A program made the position numbers and the translations under genes. Under the pieces are notes generated by a model, which saw only the letters and a list, made by a program, of their open reading frames with translations, ran no database searches and had not been told where the DNA came from. Shown here one piece after another: positions 25,454 to 34,645 of a DNA stretch of 64,000 nt; within the stretch, counting starts at the first letter, position 1; each line of letters starts with the position of its first letter. The stretch is from assembly GCF_024609265.1 (NCBI RefSeq), contig NZ_JANHMP010000001.1:1426001-1490000 (forward strand), written 5' to 3'. This DNA is from Geothrix campi. GTDB lineage: Bacteria; Acidobacteriota; Holophagae; Holophagales; Holophagaceae.

Positions 25454-26373
25454 TGCCCGGCCGGGTCCTCATCGTCGACGACAACGCCATGATCCGCAAC
25501 GAGATCAAGGCGGTCCTCATGAGGGACGGCGGCTTCACGCAATTCCTGGAGGCGGCGGATGGCCTCACCGCCTTCAAGATCATCATGGAGACGCCCCCGG
25601 ACCTGGTGCTTTGCGACCTGGTGATGCCGGGCTTCGACGGGCTGAAGTTCCTGGGCCTCAAGGCCAGCCGCCGGGACCTGGAGCAGATCCCGGTGATCAT
25701 GCTCACCGCCGAGGATGACCTGGACCGCAAGGCCGAGATCCTGGAGCGGGGCGCCTCCGACTACGTCACCAAGCCCTTCCACGAGAAGGAGCTGCTCGCC
25801 CGGGTGCGCATCCACACCAAGCTGAAGCGGCTCCAGGACGAACTCCGGGAGATGAACGCCCAGTTGGAGGCCCTGTCCGTCACCGATGCCCTCACTGGCT
25901 TGGCGAACCGGCGCCTCCTCGTTTCCCGCCTGGAGGAGGAGGTGCGGCGGGCCCGGCGCACCAAGGTCCCCCTCGCCGTGGTGATGATCGACATCGACCA
26001 CTTCAAGGATGTGAATGACACCTTCGGCCACGCCATGGGCGACGTGGTGCTGCGTAACATCGGCACCATGCTGAACGCCAGCCTCCGGGCCACGGACCTG
26101 GCCGCGCGCTACGGCGGCGAGGAACTGACCCTGGTGCTTCCCTACACCGACGGTGCCGCGGCTCTCCGGGTCGCCGAAAACCTGCGGCAGAAATTCGCCG
26201 CCATGGACCACCTCCTCGGCAGCGCTACCGTCCGGAAGACCGTCAGCATGGGTGTCGCGGCCAGGGAGGGCCAGTCCGAGCGGCCCGACACCGAGGAGCT
26301 CCTCAAGCTGGCTGACGAGGCCCTCTACCGCGCCAAGCAGGGCGGGAGGAACCGGGTGGAACGGGCGCCCTAG
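25453..26373 (+). CDS. Response regulator with GGDEF diguanylate cyclase domain
   Basis: 306 aa from the ATG at 25453. Receiver domain (4-120): VLIVDDNAM, phospho-acceptor Asp55 in LCDLVMPGFDG, MLTAED and KPF. A short coiled linker, then GGDEF domain with SVTDALTGLANRR, DIDHFKDVND and the active site GGEEL (221-225, Leu instead of Phe). An RxxD inhibitory site (Arg212-Asp215) lies five residues before it, so product inhibition is likely. It is PleD/WspR-like and makes c-di-GMP when phosphorylated. It has the same receiver logic as the HD-GYP protein at 22941, giving a make-and-break pair around nagZ. Confidence 0.92.
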   Translation: MPGRVLIVDDNAMIRNEIKAVLMRDGGFTQFLEAADGLTAFKIIMETPPDLVLCDLVMPGFDGLKFLGLKASRRDLEQIPVIMLTAEDDLDRKAEILERGASDYVTKPFHEKELLARVRIHTKLKRLQDELREMNAQLEALSVTDALTGLANRRLLVSRLEEEVRRARRTKVPLAVVMIDIDHFKDVNDTFGHAMGDVVLRNIGTMLNASLRATDLAARYGGEELTLVLPYTDGAAALRVAENLRQKFAAMDHLLGSATVRKTVSMGVAAREGQSERPDTEELLKLADEALYRAKQGGRNRVERAP

Positions 26374-26393
26374 CCAGCGGCCGGAACATGGAC

Positions 26394-26411
26394 GCGGCCC
26401 CGAAGGGCCGC
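26394..26411. terminator. Hairpin between convergent cyclase and metK genes
   Basis: Stem GCGGCCC / GGGCCGC with CGAA loop, 20 bases after the cyclase stop and 28 bases from the metK stop. No T-run on either strand, so it is at best a shared weak terminator. Confidence 0.45.
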
Positions 26412-26438
26412 ATCCGTCATCCCTGATAGCTGAGGGGG

Positions 26439-27581
26439 CTACTTGGCCGCCTTCTGCAGGGCTTCCACCTTGTCCGTCTTCTCCCAGCTGAACTCCGCCC
26501 GGCCGAAGTGACCATAGGCGGCGGTGGCGCGGTAGATGGGCCGGCGCAGGTCCAGGGCCTCGATCATGGCCTTGGGGGTACAGCTGAACACCTCCCGCAC
26601 GGCGCGGACGATGGCCTCATCCGACACCTTTCCGGTGCCGAAGGTGTCGACGGCGATGGACACCGGTTCGGCCACGCCGATGGCGTAGGCCAGCTGGATC
26701 TCGCAGCGGTCCGCCAGATCCGCCGCCACGATGTTCTTGGCGATGTAGCGGCCCATGTAGGCGGCGCTGCGGTCCACCTTGCTGGGATCCTTGCCGGAGA
26801 AGGCGCCGCCACCGTGGTGGCCGCTGCCGCCATAGGTGTCGACGATGATCTTGCGGCCCGTGAGGCCCGTGTCGCCCATGGGGCCGCCCACCACGAAGCG
26901 CCCGGTAGGGTTCACATGGAAGATGGTCTGGGGATCCACCAGGTCCTGGGGCAGCGCGGCCTTGATCACGTCCTGGATCACCGCGTCGCGGATACTGTTC
27001 TGGGTGATGTGCTCGTCATGCTGGGTGGAGATGACGACAGTGTGGATGCGCTGGACCTTGTCGCCATCGAATTCCACGGTGACTTGCGACTTGCCGTCCG
27101 GACGCAGCCAGGGCAACTGGCCGTCCTTGCGGACCTCGGCCAGCTTCCGGGTGAGCAGGTGGGCGTAGTGGATCGGCGCGGGCATCAGCTCCGGCGTCTC
27201 CCGGCAGGCGTAGCCGAACATCAGGCCCTGGTCCCCGGCGCCCCCCGTATCCACGCCCATGGCGATGTCCGGGCTCTGCTGATCGATGGTGACCATCACG
27301 GCGCAGGTGGCGTAGTCGAAGCCCTTGATGTGGTGGTCGTAGCCGATGTCCTTCACCACATCGCGAACCAGCGCGGCGACGGGAATGTAGGTCTCGGTGG
27401 TGATCTCGCCGGCCACCAGCACCAGGCCCGTGGTGAGGAGGGTCTCGCAGGCGACGCGGCTGCGGGGATCATCCTTGAGGGCCGCGTCCAGCACGGCGTC
27501 GGAAATCTGATCCGCCATCTTGTCGGGATGGCCTTCGGTGACGCTTTCGGATGTGAACAGGTGACGCCCCTGGGCGGCCAT
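26439..27581 (-). CDS. metK: S-adenosylmethionine synthase
   Basis: 380 aa. [21 protein letters not shown] (His and Asp contact ATP), [10 protein letters not shown], and the phosphate-loop signature [19 protein letters not shown] are all intact, and the length fits bacterial MetK. It makes SAM from methionine and ATP in the cytosol. It stands alone on the minus strand, divergent from the lipoprotein gene. I looked for a SAM riboswitch in its leader and saw none. Confidence 0.97.
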   Translation of the reverse strand: MAAQGRHLFTSESVTEGHPDKMADQISDAVLDAALKDDPRSRVACETLLTTGLVLVAGEITTETYIPVAALVRDVVKDIGYDHHIKGFDYATCAVMVTIDQQSPDIAMGVDTGGAGDQGLMFGYACRETPELMPAPIHYAHLLTRKLAEVRKDGQLPWLRPDGKSQVTVEFDGDKVQRIHTVVISTQHDEHITQNSIRDAVIQDVIKAALPQDLVDPQTIFHVNPTGRFVVGGPMGDTGLTGRKIIVDTYGGSGHHGGGAFSGKDPSKVDRSAAYMGRYIAKNIVAADLADRCEIQLAYAIGVAEPVSIAVDTFGTGKVSDEAIVRAVREVFSCTPKAMIEALDLRRPIYRATAAYGHFGRAEFSWEKTDKVEALQKAAK

Positions 27582-27602
27582 TCGGGACTCCTAGGAATCC
27601 CC

Positions 27603-27635
27603 CCGGAACCTGTTCCGGAGGAAACGTGAAGTATA
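27603..27635 (-). promoter_or_regulatory. metK leader: palindrome and candidate -10 box
   Basis: On the minus strand TATACT (27630-27635) is a good -10 hexamer; the -35 is not recognisable. Between it and the start lies the palindrome CCGGAAC-CT-GTTCCGG (27603-27618), 22 bases before the ATG. It could be an operator or a small 5'-UTR hairpin. Confidence 0.4.
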
Positions 27636-27764
27636 TCGTGGGACCGCTGCCCCTACACCTTTTGGATGACGCAGGAAACCTTGCCATGCCCTAGCCTGGA
27701 GGACTAAGGTGGGATGTTTCCATCCCTGAAGCGCCTATCCCAAGCCCCCTAAGTGGAGGAACCC

Positions 27765-28898
27765 ATGACTCCCTTCCGCCGTTCGACGCTCGCCATCGTG
27801 ATGATGGCAGCCTCTCTCCTGATGGTATCCACCGCCTGCAAGCGGGAAGATCCACAGATCCGGGAGCTGACCCAGAAGGCGGCCGAGGCCGACAAGGCCA
27901 ACCAGCAGCTGAACCAGGCCGGCACGGAACAACAGAAGAAGCTGGCCCAGGCCGGTGTGAACGACATCCGGCCCAACGCCGAGACGCTACAGCTCACCGA
28001 CGAGCAGAAGAAGGCCCTCGAAGAGCGCATCAAGAACGAGAAGAACAGCTCCTACCAGGCCCTCCTCCAGGAAGTGCTCGATAAGGACAAGGAAATCAAG
28101 GACCTCAACTCCAAGGTCGCGAAGCTCAAGGCCGACCTGCCCAAGCCCGATGTGGCCAGGCCCAATGACAGCCACTACGGCATGGCCCTGCGCTTCCTGA
28201 AGAAGAAGGGCGTGCCTGAGGCCGAGGCCAAGAAGCTGGTGAGCCGCGTGGCCATCATGGAAAAGCTGGCGCCCGGCTTCGAGGTCTACCACTTCTACGC
28301 CAACGGCACCTACGGCACCTGGGTCGCCCAGGGCCGGGCCAAGATCACGCCCAATGACCTCATGCGCCAGGAGCGCGAGAAGATCGAGGGTGAGCGCGAC
28401 GAGGCCGTGGCCCAGAACGACAAGCTGCAGGAAGAGGTCGCCGATCTCGAAACCCAGAAGCAGAAGATCACCGAAGAGATCACCAGCCTGCAGACCGAGC
28501 GCTCGAACCTCATCGAGGAGCGCACCAAGCTCCAGTTGGACAACGCCGCCCAGCTCTCCAAGCTCAACTCGCTGCACTACGTCGTCGGCAACCGCGACAC
28601 CCTGAAGGCCGATGGCATCATCGAGATCCCCATCTTCGCCAAGGACCGGGCCGGCAAGAACTGGCGCGACGAGGTCTTCACGCAGAGCCTCGACCTCCGC
28701 AACGCCAAGACCATCACCATCAAGGCCTCCGACGTGGGCCTGAAGAAGATCGGCAAAGTGAACGTGGTGCCCGGTTCGTACCTGAAAGACGAACACTACA
28801 AGCTCGTCATCAGCCCCGACAAGCAGACCGCCACCGTGGAGCTCATCACCGTGAGCCGCTTTAAGAACGACAAGGTCGTGTTCGCCGTCACGGATTGA
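27765..28898 (+). CDS. Predicted coiled-coil lipoprotein of unknown function
   Basis: 377 aa. The ATG at 27765 follows a GGAGG site. The first 25 residues form a signal peptide ending MVSTAC, a lipobox-like cysteine although Ser at -3 is not ideal. Long heptad stretches follow (about 30-75, 80-125 and 205-265; QNDKLQEEVADLETQKQKITEEI), so it is probably an extended coiled coil anchored in a membrane. The last 110 residues look globular (IEIPIFAKDRAGKNWRDEVF, ITIKASDVGLKKIGKV). I do not recognise the family. Followed by a terminator, so monocistronic. Confidence 0.65.
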   Translation: MTPFRRSTLAIVMMAASLLMVSTACKREDPQIRELTQKAAEADKANQQLNQAGTEQQKKLAQAGVNDIRPNAETLQLTDEQKKALEERIKNEKNSSYQALLQEVLDKDKEIKDLNSKVAKLKADLPKPDVARPNDSHYGMALRFLKKKGVPEAEAKKLVSRVAIMEKLAPGFEVYHFYANGTYGTWVAQGRAKITPNDLMRQEREKIEGERDEAVAQNDKLQEEVADLETQKQKITEEITSLQTERSNLIEERTKLQLDNAAQLSKLNSLHYVVGNRDTLKADGIIEIPIFAKDRAGKNWRDEVFTQSLDLRNAKTITIKASDVGLKKIGKVNVVPGSYLKDEHYKLVISPDKQTATVELITVSRFKNDKVVFAVTD

Positions 28899-28923
28899 AC
28901 CCCGTCCGGCCTACCCGAAGTAA

Positions 28924-28955
28924 GGCAGGGGCCCCTTCCGGGGCCTCGCCTTTTG
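28924..28955 (+). terminator. Intrinsic terminator after the lipoprotein gene
   Basis: GC-rich hairpin GGCAGGGGCCCC / GGGGCCTCGCC (one bulge and mismatch) with a TTCC loop followed by TTTT, 25 bases after the stop. Confidence 0.75.
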
Positions 28956-29036
28956 TGTGGCAATTCCCCTTCGGGCCGCCTATTGTCATCAAACCAATCC
29001 TCGAAACCTTTCCAACCCCACCCATGAGGTGACGCG

Positions 29037-31433
29037 ATGCATCCACGCTTGAACCAAGCGATCCTCGGCGCTTCCCTGGCGATGCTCTTCGCCTGCAGCG
29101 GCGGCGGCGACTCGAAGGCCCCCACGATCGTCACGGGCCCCGCCAGCATGCCGAGTTCCACCGCTCCGGTGTTCGACCCGGCCACCGGGAACGTGCCCCT
29201 GCCGAACATCCTGGCCACGGCCGTGGCGGCCGACCCCCTCGTGGGCCGGACCGCGAACAAGCCCATGACACCCCCCGAGGCCCTGGCCTATGTGAACCTT
29301 CACGAAATGGGCGGCACCAACGCTGTCTCCGGCCTGAACGCCCCGGTCTATCTCCGGTTCAATGCCGCCGTGGACGCCAGCACCATCACCGCCGCCAACG
29401 TCAAGGTCTTCCAGCTCACCCCGGACGCGGCAGGCACCGAGAACAACCCCCTCGGTTTCACCGATGTTTCCGGCATGTTCACCTACAACTACACCGCCGG
29501 TGGCACGGATCTGTTCCTGTTCCCGAACTTCCCCCTGCTCCCTGGCACCCGGTACCTCTATGTGGTCACGAACCGCGTGAAGGACACCGCCGGCAAGCCA
29601 ATCTCCGCCTCTCCCTACTTCGAGGCCCTCAAGTCCCTCACACCGCTCACGGGCTCCTTCGGCGCCCTGGAGCCCATCCGGGCGAACGTCGCCAGTGGGG
29701 CCAACATCCTGCTCTCGGGCTACGCCAAGGTGATGGATGACCTCATCACCGCCAGCGCCACCACCACCGTGACCCAGCGTGCCGGCATCGCCGTGCTGGG
29801 CCGGTTCATCACCACCGGCGCCGGCGCCATCTCCCTGAACACCACCAGTCCTTCCGCTGCAGGCGCCTCGCTCCTGCCCGTCGAATCGGCCCTGAGGTCC
29901 TACGCGGCCGGGTCCAACATCCCGGGCAACCTGCCGGCCAAGACCTGGAGCAACACCATCACGGTGACGGCCACCTTCGACCGGGGGGGAACGAACCCCA
30001 CGCCTGACGCCTATTGGAGCCTCGTCATGGGCACGGCCACCGCGGCTCCGGCCACGGTGGGAACGGTCGTCCTCGGCAAGATCAACAGCGCCGATCTCTC
30101 CATGGATCCCGTGGTCGTCGCCGCCCATGCCGCGAACAACGACCTTACTGGCATCACCGGTGCCTACAACCCCGCCGCAGGTGTGACCCAGGCCTTCCGC
30201 CCGGATGGACTCCACCTCGCCGGGTTCTATTCCACGGATCGCCAGGTGCCTTTCGTCTACATCGCGCCGACCGCGGCCGCGCCCGCTGGTGGCTATCCCC
30301 TGGTCATCTACGCCCACGGGATCGGCGGTCAGAAGGAGCATGTCCTCGCCGTGGCCCAGAGCCTGACCACCATCGGTCGGGCCGTCATCGCCATCGATGA
30401 GCCTCTCCATGGCGAGCTTGCCGTCCCCGGCCACACCACCGGCGCGGCCTGGTTCCAGGACTTCGCCGCCTACGGCGCGCCTCTGGCCCTGCGCTCCAAC
30501 GTCCAGCAGGGCGCATTCAACCTTGACCGCCTGGAATTGACGATCCGGACCGGTGGATTCGCCGGCCTCGGCGCGGCCATGCCCTCCATGGCCGACATCA
30601 AGTTTGTGGGCCACAGCCTGGGTTCCATCATCGGCAGCTACTACCTGGCCGGAAACACCACGCTTTCCACCACGGGTTATCCCTACACCCAGACATCCCT
30701 CAACTCCGACATGAAGGGCTACTTCTCCGTGCCGGCGGGTCGGTGGGGCTACATCGGCCAGGACACCACCTCCACTTTCGAGCCTGTCGTCACGGCCGGC
30801 CTCGCGGCCGTGGGCATCACGAAGAACACGCCCACCTACCACCAGTTTTTCCTCGTGACGCAGTCCATTCTCGATCCTACCGATCCCGCATCCATGACCA
30901 CGCCACTGGCCGCCGGGCTCCCCAGCCGGCTCTCCGGCCGCGTCGCCATGCAGGAAGCCGTGGGTGAAACATCCATTCCCAACGCCTATACCCGTTACCT
31001 CGGCAACGCCCTGGGTGGCCGTGCCGTGCTCGGCACAACGGCGGCTGCGGCCATCGCACCCGGCTTCAAGCAATTGGCCTACACCGCTGGCGGCACACCG
31101 GCCCACGCTGCAGGCGTGCCCGCCCAGTTCATGTTCACGATCACCGGTGGCGCCCTGGCTCCCAAGGTCGCCAATGCCGCCGTGGCCCTTACGGACACCA
31201 CACCCACCGAAGGCTACTTCCAGTTCGATCAGACGGGCATCAACCACAACTCCCTGATCGATCCCTCCAGCCTGACCAACCTGTCCCTCATCCAGCGCCA
31301 GATGCGCTATTTCATGGGCTTCACCGGCGCCTCCATCGTCGTGGATCCCACCCAGGGCGCCGCCCTTCCGATTGCGCCGGTTCCCCTGACTGAGCTGGCA
31401 CTCCCAGAGAGGTTCACCATCCTCGGCCACTGA
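29037..31433 (+). CDS. Outer-membrane lipoprotein lipase (VolA/Pla-1-like)
   Basis: 798 aa. Signal peptide with a canonical lipobox LFAC (Cys20) and SGGG after it. Residues 40-260 resemble the bacterial virulence-factor lipase N-terminal domain: TPPEALAYVNLHEMGGTNAVSG, LNAPVYLRFNAAVDASTITAANVKVF, and YVVTNRVKDTAGKPI. An alpha/beta hydrolase domain follows with YPLVIYAHGIGG (oxyanion loop) and the nucleophile elbow FVGHSLGS; INHNSL near the end supplies a possible His. VolA of Vibrio is a surface lysophospholipase, so a surface lipase acting on phospholipids or triglycerides is likely. GAGGTGA precedes the ATG. Isolated gene between two terminators. Confidence 0.8.
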   Translation: MHPRLNQAILGASLAMLFACSGGGDSKAPTIVTGPASMPSSTAPVFDPATGNVPLPNILATAVAADPLVGRTANKPMTPPEALAYVNLHEMGGTNAVSGLNAPVYLRFNAAVDASTITAANVKVFQLTPDAAGTENNPLGFTDVSGMFTYNYTAGGTDLFLFPNFPLLPGTRYLYVVTNRVKDTAGKPISASPYFEALKSLTPLTGSFGALEPIRANVASGANILLSGYAKVMDDLITASATTTVTQRAGIAVLGRFITTGAGAISLNTTSPSAAGASLLPVESALRSYAAGSNIPGNLPAKTWSNTITVTATFDRGGTNPTPDAYWSLVMGTATAAPATVGTVVLGKINSADLSMDPVVVAAHAANNDLTGITGAYNPAAGVTQAFRPDGLHLAGFYSTDRQVPFVYIAPTAAAPAGGYPLVIYAHGIGGQKEHVLAVAQSLTTIGRAVIAIDEPLHGELAVPGHTTGAAWFQDFAAYGAPLALRSNVQQGAFNLDRLELTIRTGGFAGLGAAMPSMADIKFVGHSLGSIIGSYYLAGNTTLSTTGYPYTQTSLNSDMKGYFSVPAGRWGYIGQDTTSTFEPVVTAGLAAVGITKNTPTYHQFFLVTQSILDPTDPASMTTPLAAGLPSRLSGRVAMQEAVGETSIPNAYTRYLGNALGGRAVLGTTAAAAIAPGFKQLAYTAGGTPAHAAGVPAQFMFTITGGALAPKVANAAVALTDTTPTEGYFQFDQTGINHNSLIDPSSLTNLSLIQRQMRYFMGFTGASIVVDPTQGAALPIAPVPLTELALPERFTILGH

Positions 31434-31450
31434 TCATCGGCCGCATCCAG

Positions 31451-31478
31451 AAGAGGCGGGGTTTCGGCCCCGCCTCTT
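31451..31478. terminator. Bidirectional hairpin between lipase and acyltransferase genes
   Basis: Perfect 11-bp stem AAGAGGCGGGG / CCCCGCCTCTT with loop TTTCGG, between two convergent stop codons (31433 and 31484). Short T-poor tails on both sides, but the stem is strong. Confidence 0.75.
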
Positions 31479-31483
31479 CGCGT

Positions 31484-32737
31484 CTACCCCGCCAGCTCCG
31501 GGAAAGCCTCGAGCAGCTGCCTCCGGGCCTCCAGCAGCTCGGGCACGGCGGCATCCCGGCGGCGGCGGAAGCCACGGATGGCCTGGAGATCTTCAGCCGC
31601 GCGCTCGAGGGCGGGGAGCCCCAGGAGGACCAGCAACAGGGCCACCGGGGCAGCCAGGGCCGCAGCTCCACCCCAGCACCAGCCGGCCAGGCCCGCCAGG
31701 ACCGCGGCCCAGAGGGGGTGGAGCAGCAGGCCGGCCAGCAGTTTCAAGGTGGCGGCCTGGTCGCCCTCATCCGTGAACCGCCCCGCCGCCCAGCCCACCA
31801 GTCGGTAGGAGGGCCAGAACAGCAGCGCCGGAGGCAGCAGCAGCGCCGCCAATCCCAGGCGCAGGACCGCACCCGGCAGCCAGCGGCGGATCTCGGCACC
31901 CGCGTAGGGATGGCCCACCTGATCGGGCCGGAGGCCCTTGGCCCGCAGCCAGGCCTGGGCTCCGTGGACCCGGGCCTCCAGGGCGGCCAGTTCCTCCGCC
32001 GAGCGCTCCGCGAGATGCGGCACCAGGGCCCGCACGCGCCGGCGCAGGGCCTCGAGGTCCACCCGGCTGCCGGGAGCCTCAGCCAACAGCCAGGCCACCT
32101 CCTGGGCCAGTGCCAGCACGCGCACCTCGGCGGCGTGGAGGGTGAGGGGCTGCAGCGCGGCCCGGATGCGGGCGGTCAATTCGGCCACGGCTTCGGGCTC
32201 CGCGCTCCGGGGGGCGAGGTCCTCCCAGACCACCGGCTCGCCCAGGCGCAGCAGGACGCTGTGGCGGAAGGTCGCCCGGTCCCCGTAGACCAGACCCGCC
32301 GGCACCACGGCGACCGGGACGGGACTGGAGAGGATGATGCGGGCGGCCCCGGTCTTGAGGGGCGCGAGGTCCGCTTCCGAGTGGCTCACGCCTTCGGGGA
32401 ACATGGCCACTGAGCCACCCCGGGCCAGTACCTCGTGGACTTTCTGGAAGCACCGCTGGATGGATTCCGGCGTGGCACCACCGTCCTTGGGCCGGGTCAC
32501 GGGGATGGCCCGGAAGGCCGCCAGGAAGGGCCGCAGGGGAGCGAGCTTCCAGAGGGTGGCCTTGGCCAGCCAGCCCGCGCGCCGGTCCAGCAGGGCCGCG
32601 GCCGCGAGGGGATCCAGCAGCCCGTTCGGATGGTTCAGGAGAATCAGGCAGGGACCCGGCGGCAGATCCGGACCTTCCCGGTGCAGGGCGCGAAACCAGA
32701 CCCAGGCCAGCATCCGCGCGGTTCGGCTGGCCGTCAT
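31484..32737 (-). CDS. Membrane phospholipid acyltransferase (PlsC domain plus C-terminal membrane region)
   Basis: 417 aa from the ATG at 32737, which is one base past the stop of the transporter gene. PlsC-type motifs: LILLNHPNGLLDPLA (HxxxxD as NHPNGLLD), FRAIPVTRPKDGG, MFPEGVSHSE (variant EGVS for EGTR) and VVPAGLVYGDR. A helical region (about 215-290) and two strongly hydrophobic segments (about 300-330 and 350-390) follow, so the protein is anchored in the inner membrane. Best guess is a glycerophospholipid or lysophospholipid acyltransferase. Coupled to a Spns-type transporter, which fits lysolipid recycling. Confidence 0.8.
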   Translation of the reverse strand: MTASRTARMLAWVWFRALHREGPDLPPGPCLILLNHPNGLLDPLAAAALLDRRAGWLAKATLWKLAPLRPFLAAFRAIPVTRPKDGGATPESIQRCFQKVHEVLARGGSVAMFPEGVSHSEADLAPLKTGAARIILSSPVPVAVVPAGLVYGDRATFRHSVLLRLGEPVVWEDLAPRSAEPEAVAELTARIRAALQPLTLHAAEVRVLALAQEVAWLLAEAPGSRVDLEALRRRVRALVPHLAERSAEELAALEARVHGAQAWLRAKGLRPDQVGHPYAGAEIRRWLPGAVLRLGLAALLLPPALLFWPSYRLVGWAAGRFTDEGDQAATLKLLAGLLLHPLWAAVLAGLAGWCWGGAAALAAPVALLLVLLGLPALERAAEDLQAIRGFRRRRDAAVPELLEARRQLLEAFPELAG

Positions 32738-32738
32738 G

Positions 32739-33971
32739 TCAGTCCGCTGCCGGCCGGTGCCGGGCCCACCAGAGGGCCAGTCCGCTGAGCAGGATGGCCG
32801 GCAGCACCAGGTAGAGGGCCCGGCCCAAGGCGTCCCCGCCGGGGAAGCCCGCGGCATGAAGGGCGTCCGCCCGGCGGCCCACCAATTCGGGACTGATGGC
32901 GTCCCCCAGCAGGTGGATGAACAGCACGTTCACCGCCACCCCCGTGGCCCGGATGCTGGCGGGCAGGCTGCTGACGGTGAGCGCGTTGACGGGGCTGGTG
33001 TTCACGAAGAGCAGGAACATGCCCAGGCAGAACAGGGCGTAGGCCGCTCCGAGGCTGCCGGTGGCCAGGGCCCAGGCCACCACCGGCGCCGCGGCCACCA
33101 GGGTGAGGCCGGAAATCCCGGCTCCGGCGTCGGGCCAGCGTTTCTGCCAGCGGTCCGTGAGCCACCCGCCCAGGAAGGTGCCCAGGATGCCCGTGACCAC
33201 CGCGAGCGCCCCGAAGACGAGCCCCGCTCTGGCCGTGGATACGCCGAACCGGCGCTGGAGCAGAGTCGGCCCCCAGGTGCTGAGGCCGCCCATGGCGAAG
33301 GTGTAGGCCACATAACTGGCGGTGCAGGCCAGCCAGATGCGGTTCCGGAATATGCGCTTCAGGCGGCGGGGGTAGGGCTCGCCCGCCCCGAGATCTTTCT
33401 CCTCATCCATGGCCCCTCGCACGGGATCCACCTGGAAGGCCATCCAGAGGGCCAGGGCCAGGCCGGGCAGGCCCGCCACCAGGAAGGAGGACCGCCAGCC
33501 CCAGGCTCCCGCCACCAGGCCGCCCAGGCCGTAGCCGAAGGCACTGCCCACGGGGATGGCCAGGTAGAACCAGGTGAAGACCTTGGCCCGGTCGGATTCA
33601 TGGAAGCCATCCGCCAGCATCGCCGGCCCCAGGCTGGCGTAGGCCGCCTCGCCCACGCCCACCAGGGAGCGCGTCACCAGCAGCCCTGGATAGCTATGGA
33701 CAAAGGCGGCGCTGAGGGTGGCCAAACTCCAGAGCGCAACGCCCGCGGCCACGAGGCGCGGACGATGGAAGCGGTCGGCCAGGTACCCGAAGAGGGGTGC
33801 GGCGCACATGTACACCGCGATGAAGACGAAGGTCAGCCGCCCCAGCTGGGCATCCGACAGGTGCAGTTCCCTGCCCAGTGGCTCGAGAACCGCCGCGACG
33901 ACGTACCGATCCAGGTAGTTCACCAGGTTGATCCCGGTGAGCAGCAGGAGCAGCCGTCGCGCGGCGGTCAT
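32739..33971 (-). CDS. MFS transporter of the Spinster (Spns) type
   Basis: 410 aa with about 12 transmembrane helices. NLVNYLDRYVVAAVLEPL in helix 1, FGYLADRFHRPRLV in the 2-3 loop and RSLVGVGEAAYASLGPAMLAD in helix 4 are characteristic of the Spinster branch. Eukaryotic Spns1 exports lysophospholipids and Spns2 sphingosine phosphate; bacterial relatives have no settled substrate. Start ATG at 33971, 21 bases after the Skp-like gene, and immediately followed by an acyltransferase gene. This pairing supports a lysophospholipid substrate, by inference. Confidence 0.8.
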   Translation of the reverse strand: MTAARRLLLLLTGINLVNYLDRYVVAAVLEPLGRELHLSDAQLGRLTFVFIAVYMCAAPLFGYLADRFHRPRLVAAGVALWSLATLSAAFVHSYPGLLVTRSLVGVGEAAYASLGPAMLADGFHESDRAKVFTWFYLAIPVGSAFGYGLGGLVAGAWGWRSSFLVAGLPGLALALWMAFQVDPVRGAMDEEKDLGAGEPYPRRLKRIFRNRIWLACTASYVAYTFAMGGLSTWGPTLLQRRFGVSTARAGLVFGALAVVTGILGTFLGGWLTDRWQKRWPDAGAGISGLTLVAAAPVVAWALATGSLGAAYALFCLGMFLLFVNTSPVNALTVSSLPASIRATGVAVNVLFIHLLGDAISPELVGRRADALHAAGFPGGDALGRALYLVLPAILLSGLALWWARHRPAAD

Positions 33972-33992
33972 CTAGTCGGACGAGGGGTCTGA

Positions 33993-34589
33993 CTACTTCT
34001 TGGGGGCGGCAGGCTTGGAGGCAGCGGGCTTGGGAGCGGCCGGCTTGGCCGCGGGAGCCGGGGTGCCCTCGCTGGCATCCAGGCGCTTGGCCACTTCGGC
34101 GGTGAAGCTCTTCATCCATTCCTGATCGGCCCAGGAGAGGATGTTCACCGACTGGTCGGAGAAGACCATCTGCAGCTTCTGCTCCTTGGCCAGCTGCTCG
34201 ACGATGGGGCCGGCCAGCTTGGTGATGGCCTCGCCCACCTTCTTCTCCACACGCTGGTATTCCTGCTGGCTGTCCTCCTGCATCTTCTTGGCCTCGAACT
34301 CCAGATCCCTGAACTTCTTCGCCAGGGCCTCCTTCTTGTCGGGGTCGAGGCTGGGGGAGTTCAGCTGCTGCTGCAGCGTCTGCAGTTCCTGGCCCTTGGC
34401 CTGGAGCTTCTCCTGCAGGTTCTTTCCGGTGATCTCCAGCTCGGAGAAGATGGCGCCGGCCTTCTTGGAGCTGCGCACCAATTGATTGATGCTGAAGAAG
34501 GCGAAGCGCGGCGCCTCCTGGGCCGCGGCGGGTACGGTGAGGGCGGCAGACAGGCAGAGGACGGCCACGGACGGGGCAAGCAGGCGCAT
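33993..34589 (-). CDS. OmpH/Skp family periplasmic chaperone
   Basis: 198 aa from the ATG at 34589 (GGAG eleven bases before). Signal peptide ending PAAAQ-EA. FAFFSINQLVRSSKKAGAI is the usual Skp strand (normally VVDVQRV..S). Two long charged helices follow (about 40-120; KGQELQTLQQQLNS, QEYQRVEKKVGEAITKLA), and LQMVFSDQSVNILSW returns to the core. The last 25 residues are a repeat-like Ala/Pro/Lys tail. It sits directly behind bamA, the classic context for Skp, which carries unfolded outer-membrane proteins across the periplasm. Confidence 0.85.
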   Translation of the reverse strand: MRLLAPSVAVLCLSAALTVPAAAQEAPRFAFFSINQLVRSSKKAGAIFSELEITGKNLQEKLQAKGQELQTLQQQLNSPSLDPDKKEALAKKFRDLEFEAKKMQEDSQQEYQRVEKKVGEAITKLAGPIVEQLAKEQKLQMVFSDQSVNILSWADQEWMKSFTAEVAKRLDASEGTPAPAAKPAAPKPAASKPAAPKK

Positions 34590-34645
34590 GGGAAGACTCC
34601 AAGGGGAAAAGGTCATTGTAGCGTGAGGGCCCCGGCCCTCAGCAA

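Noticed and set aside
27582..27764. SAM riboswitch before metK
   Set aside because: None of the conserved cores of the SAM riboswitch classes could be recognised by eye.
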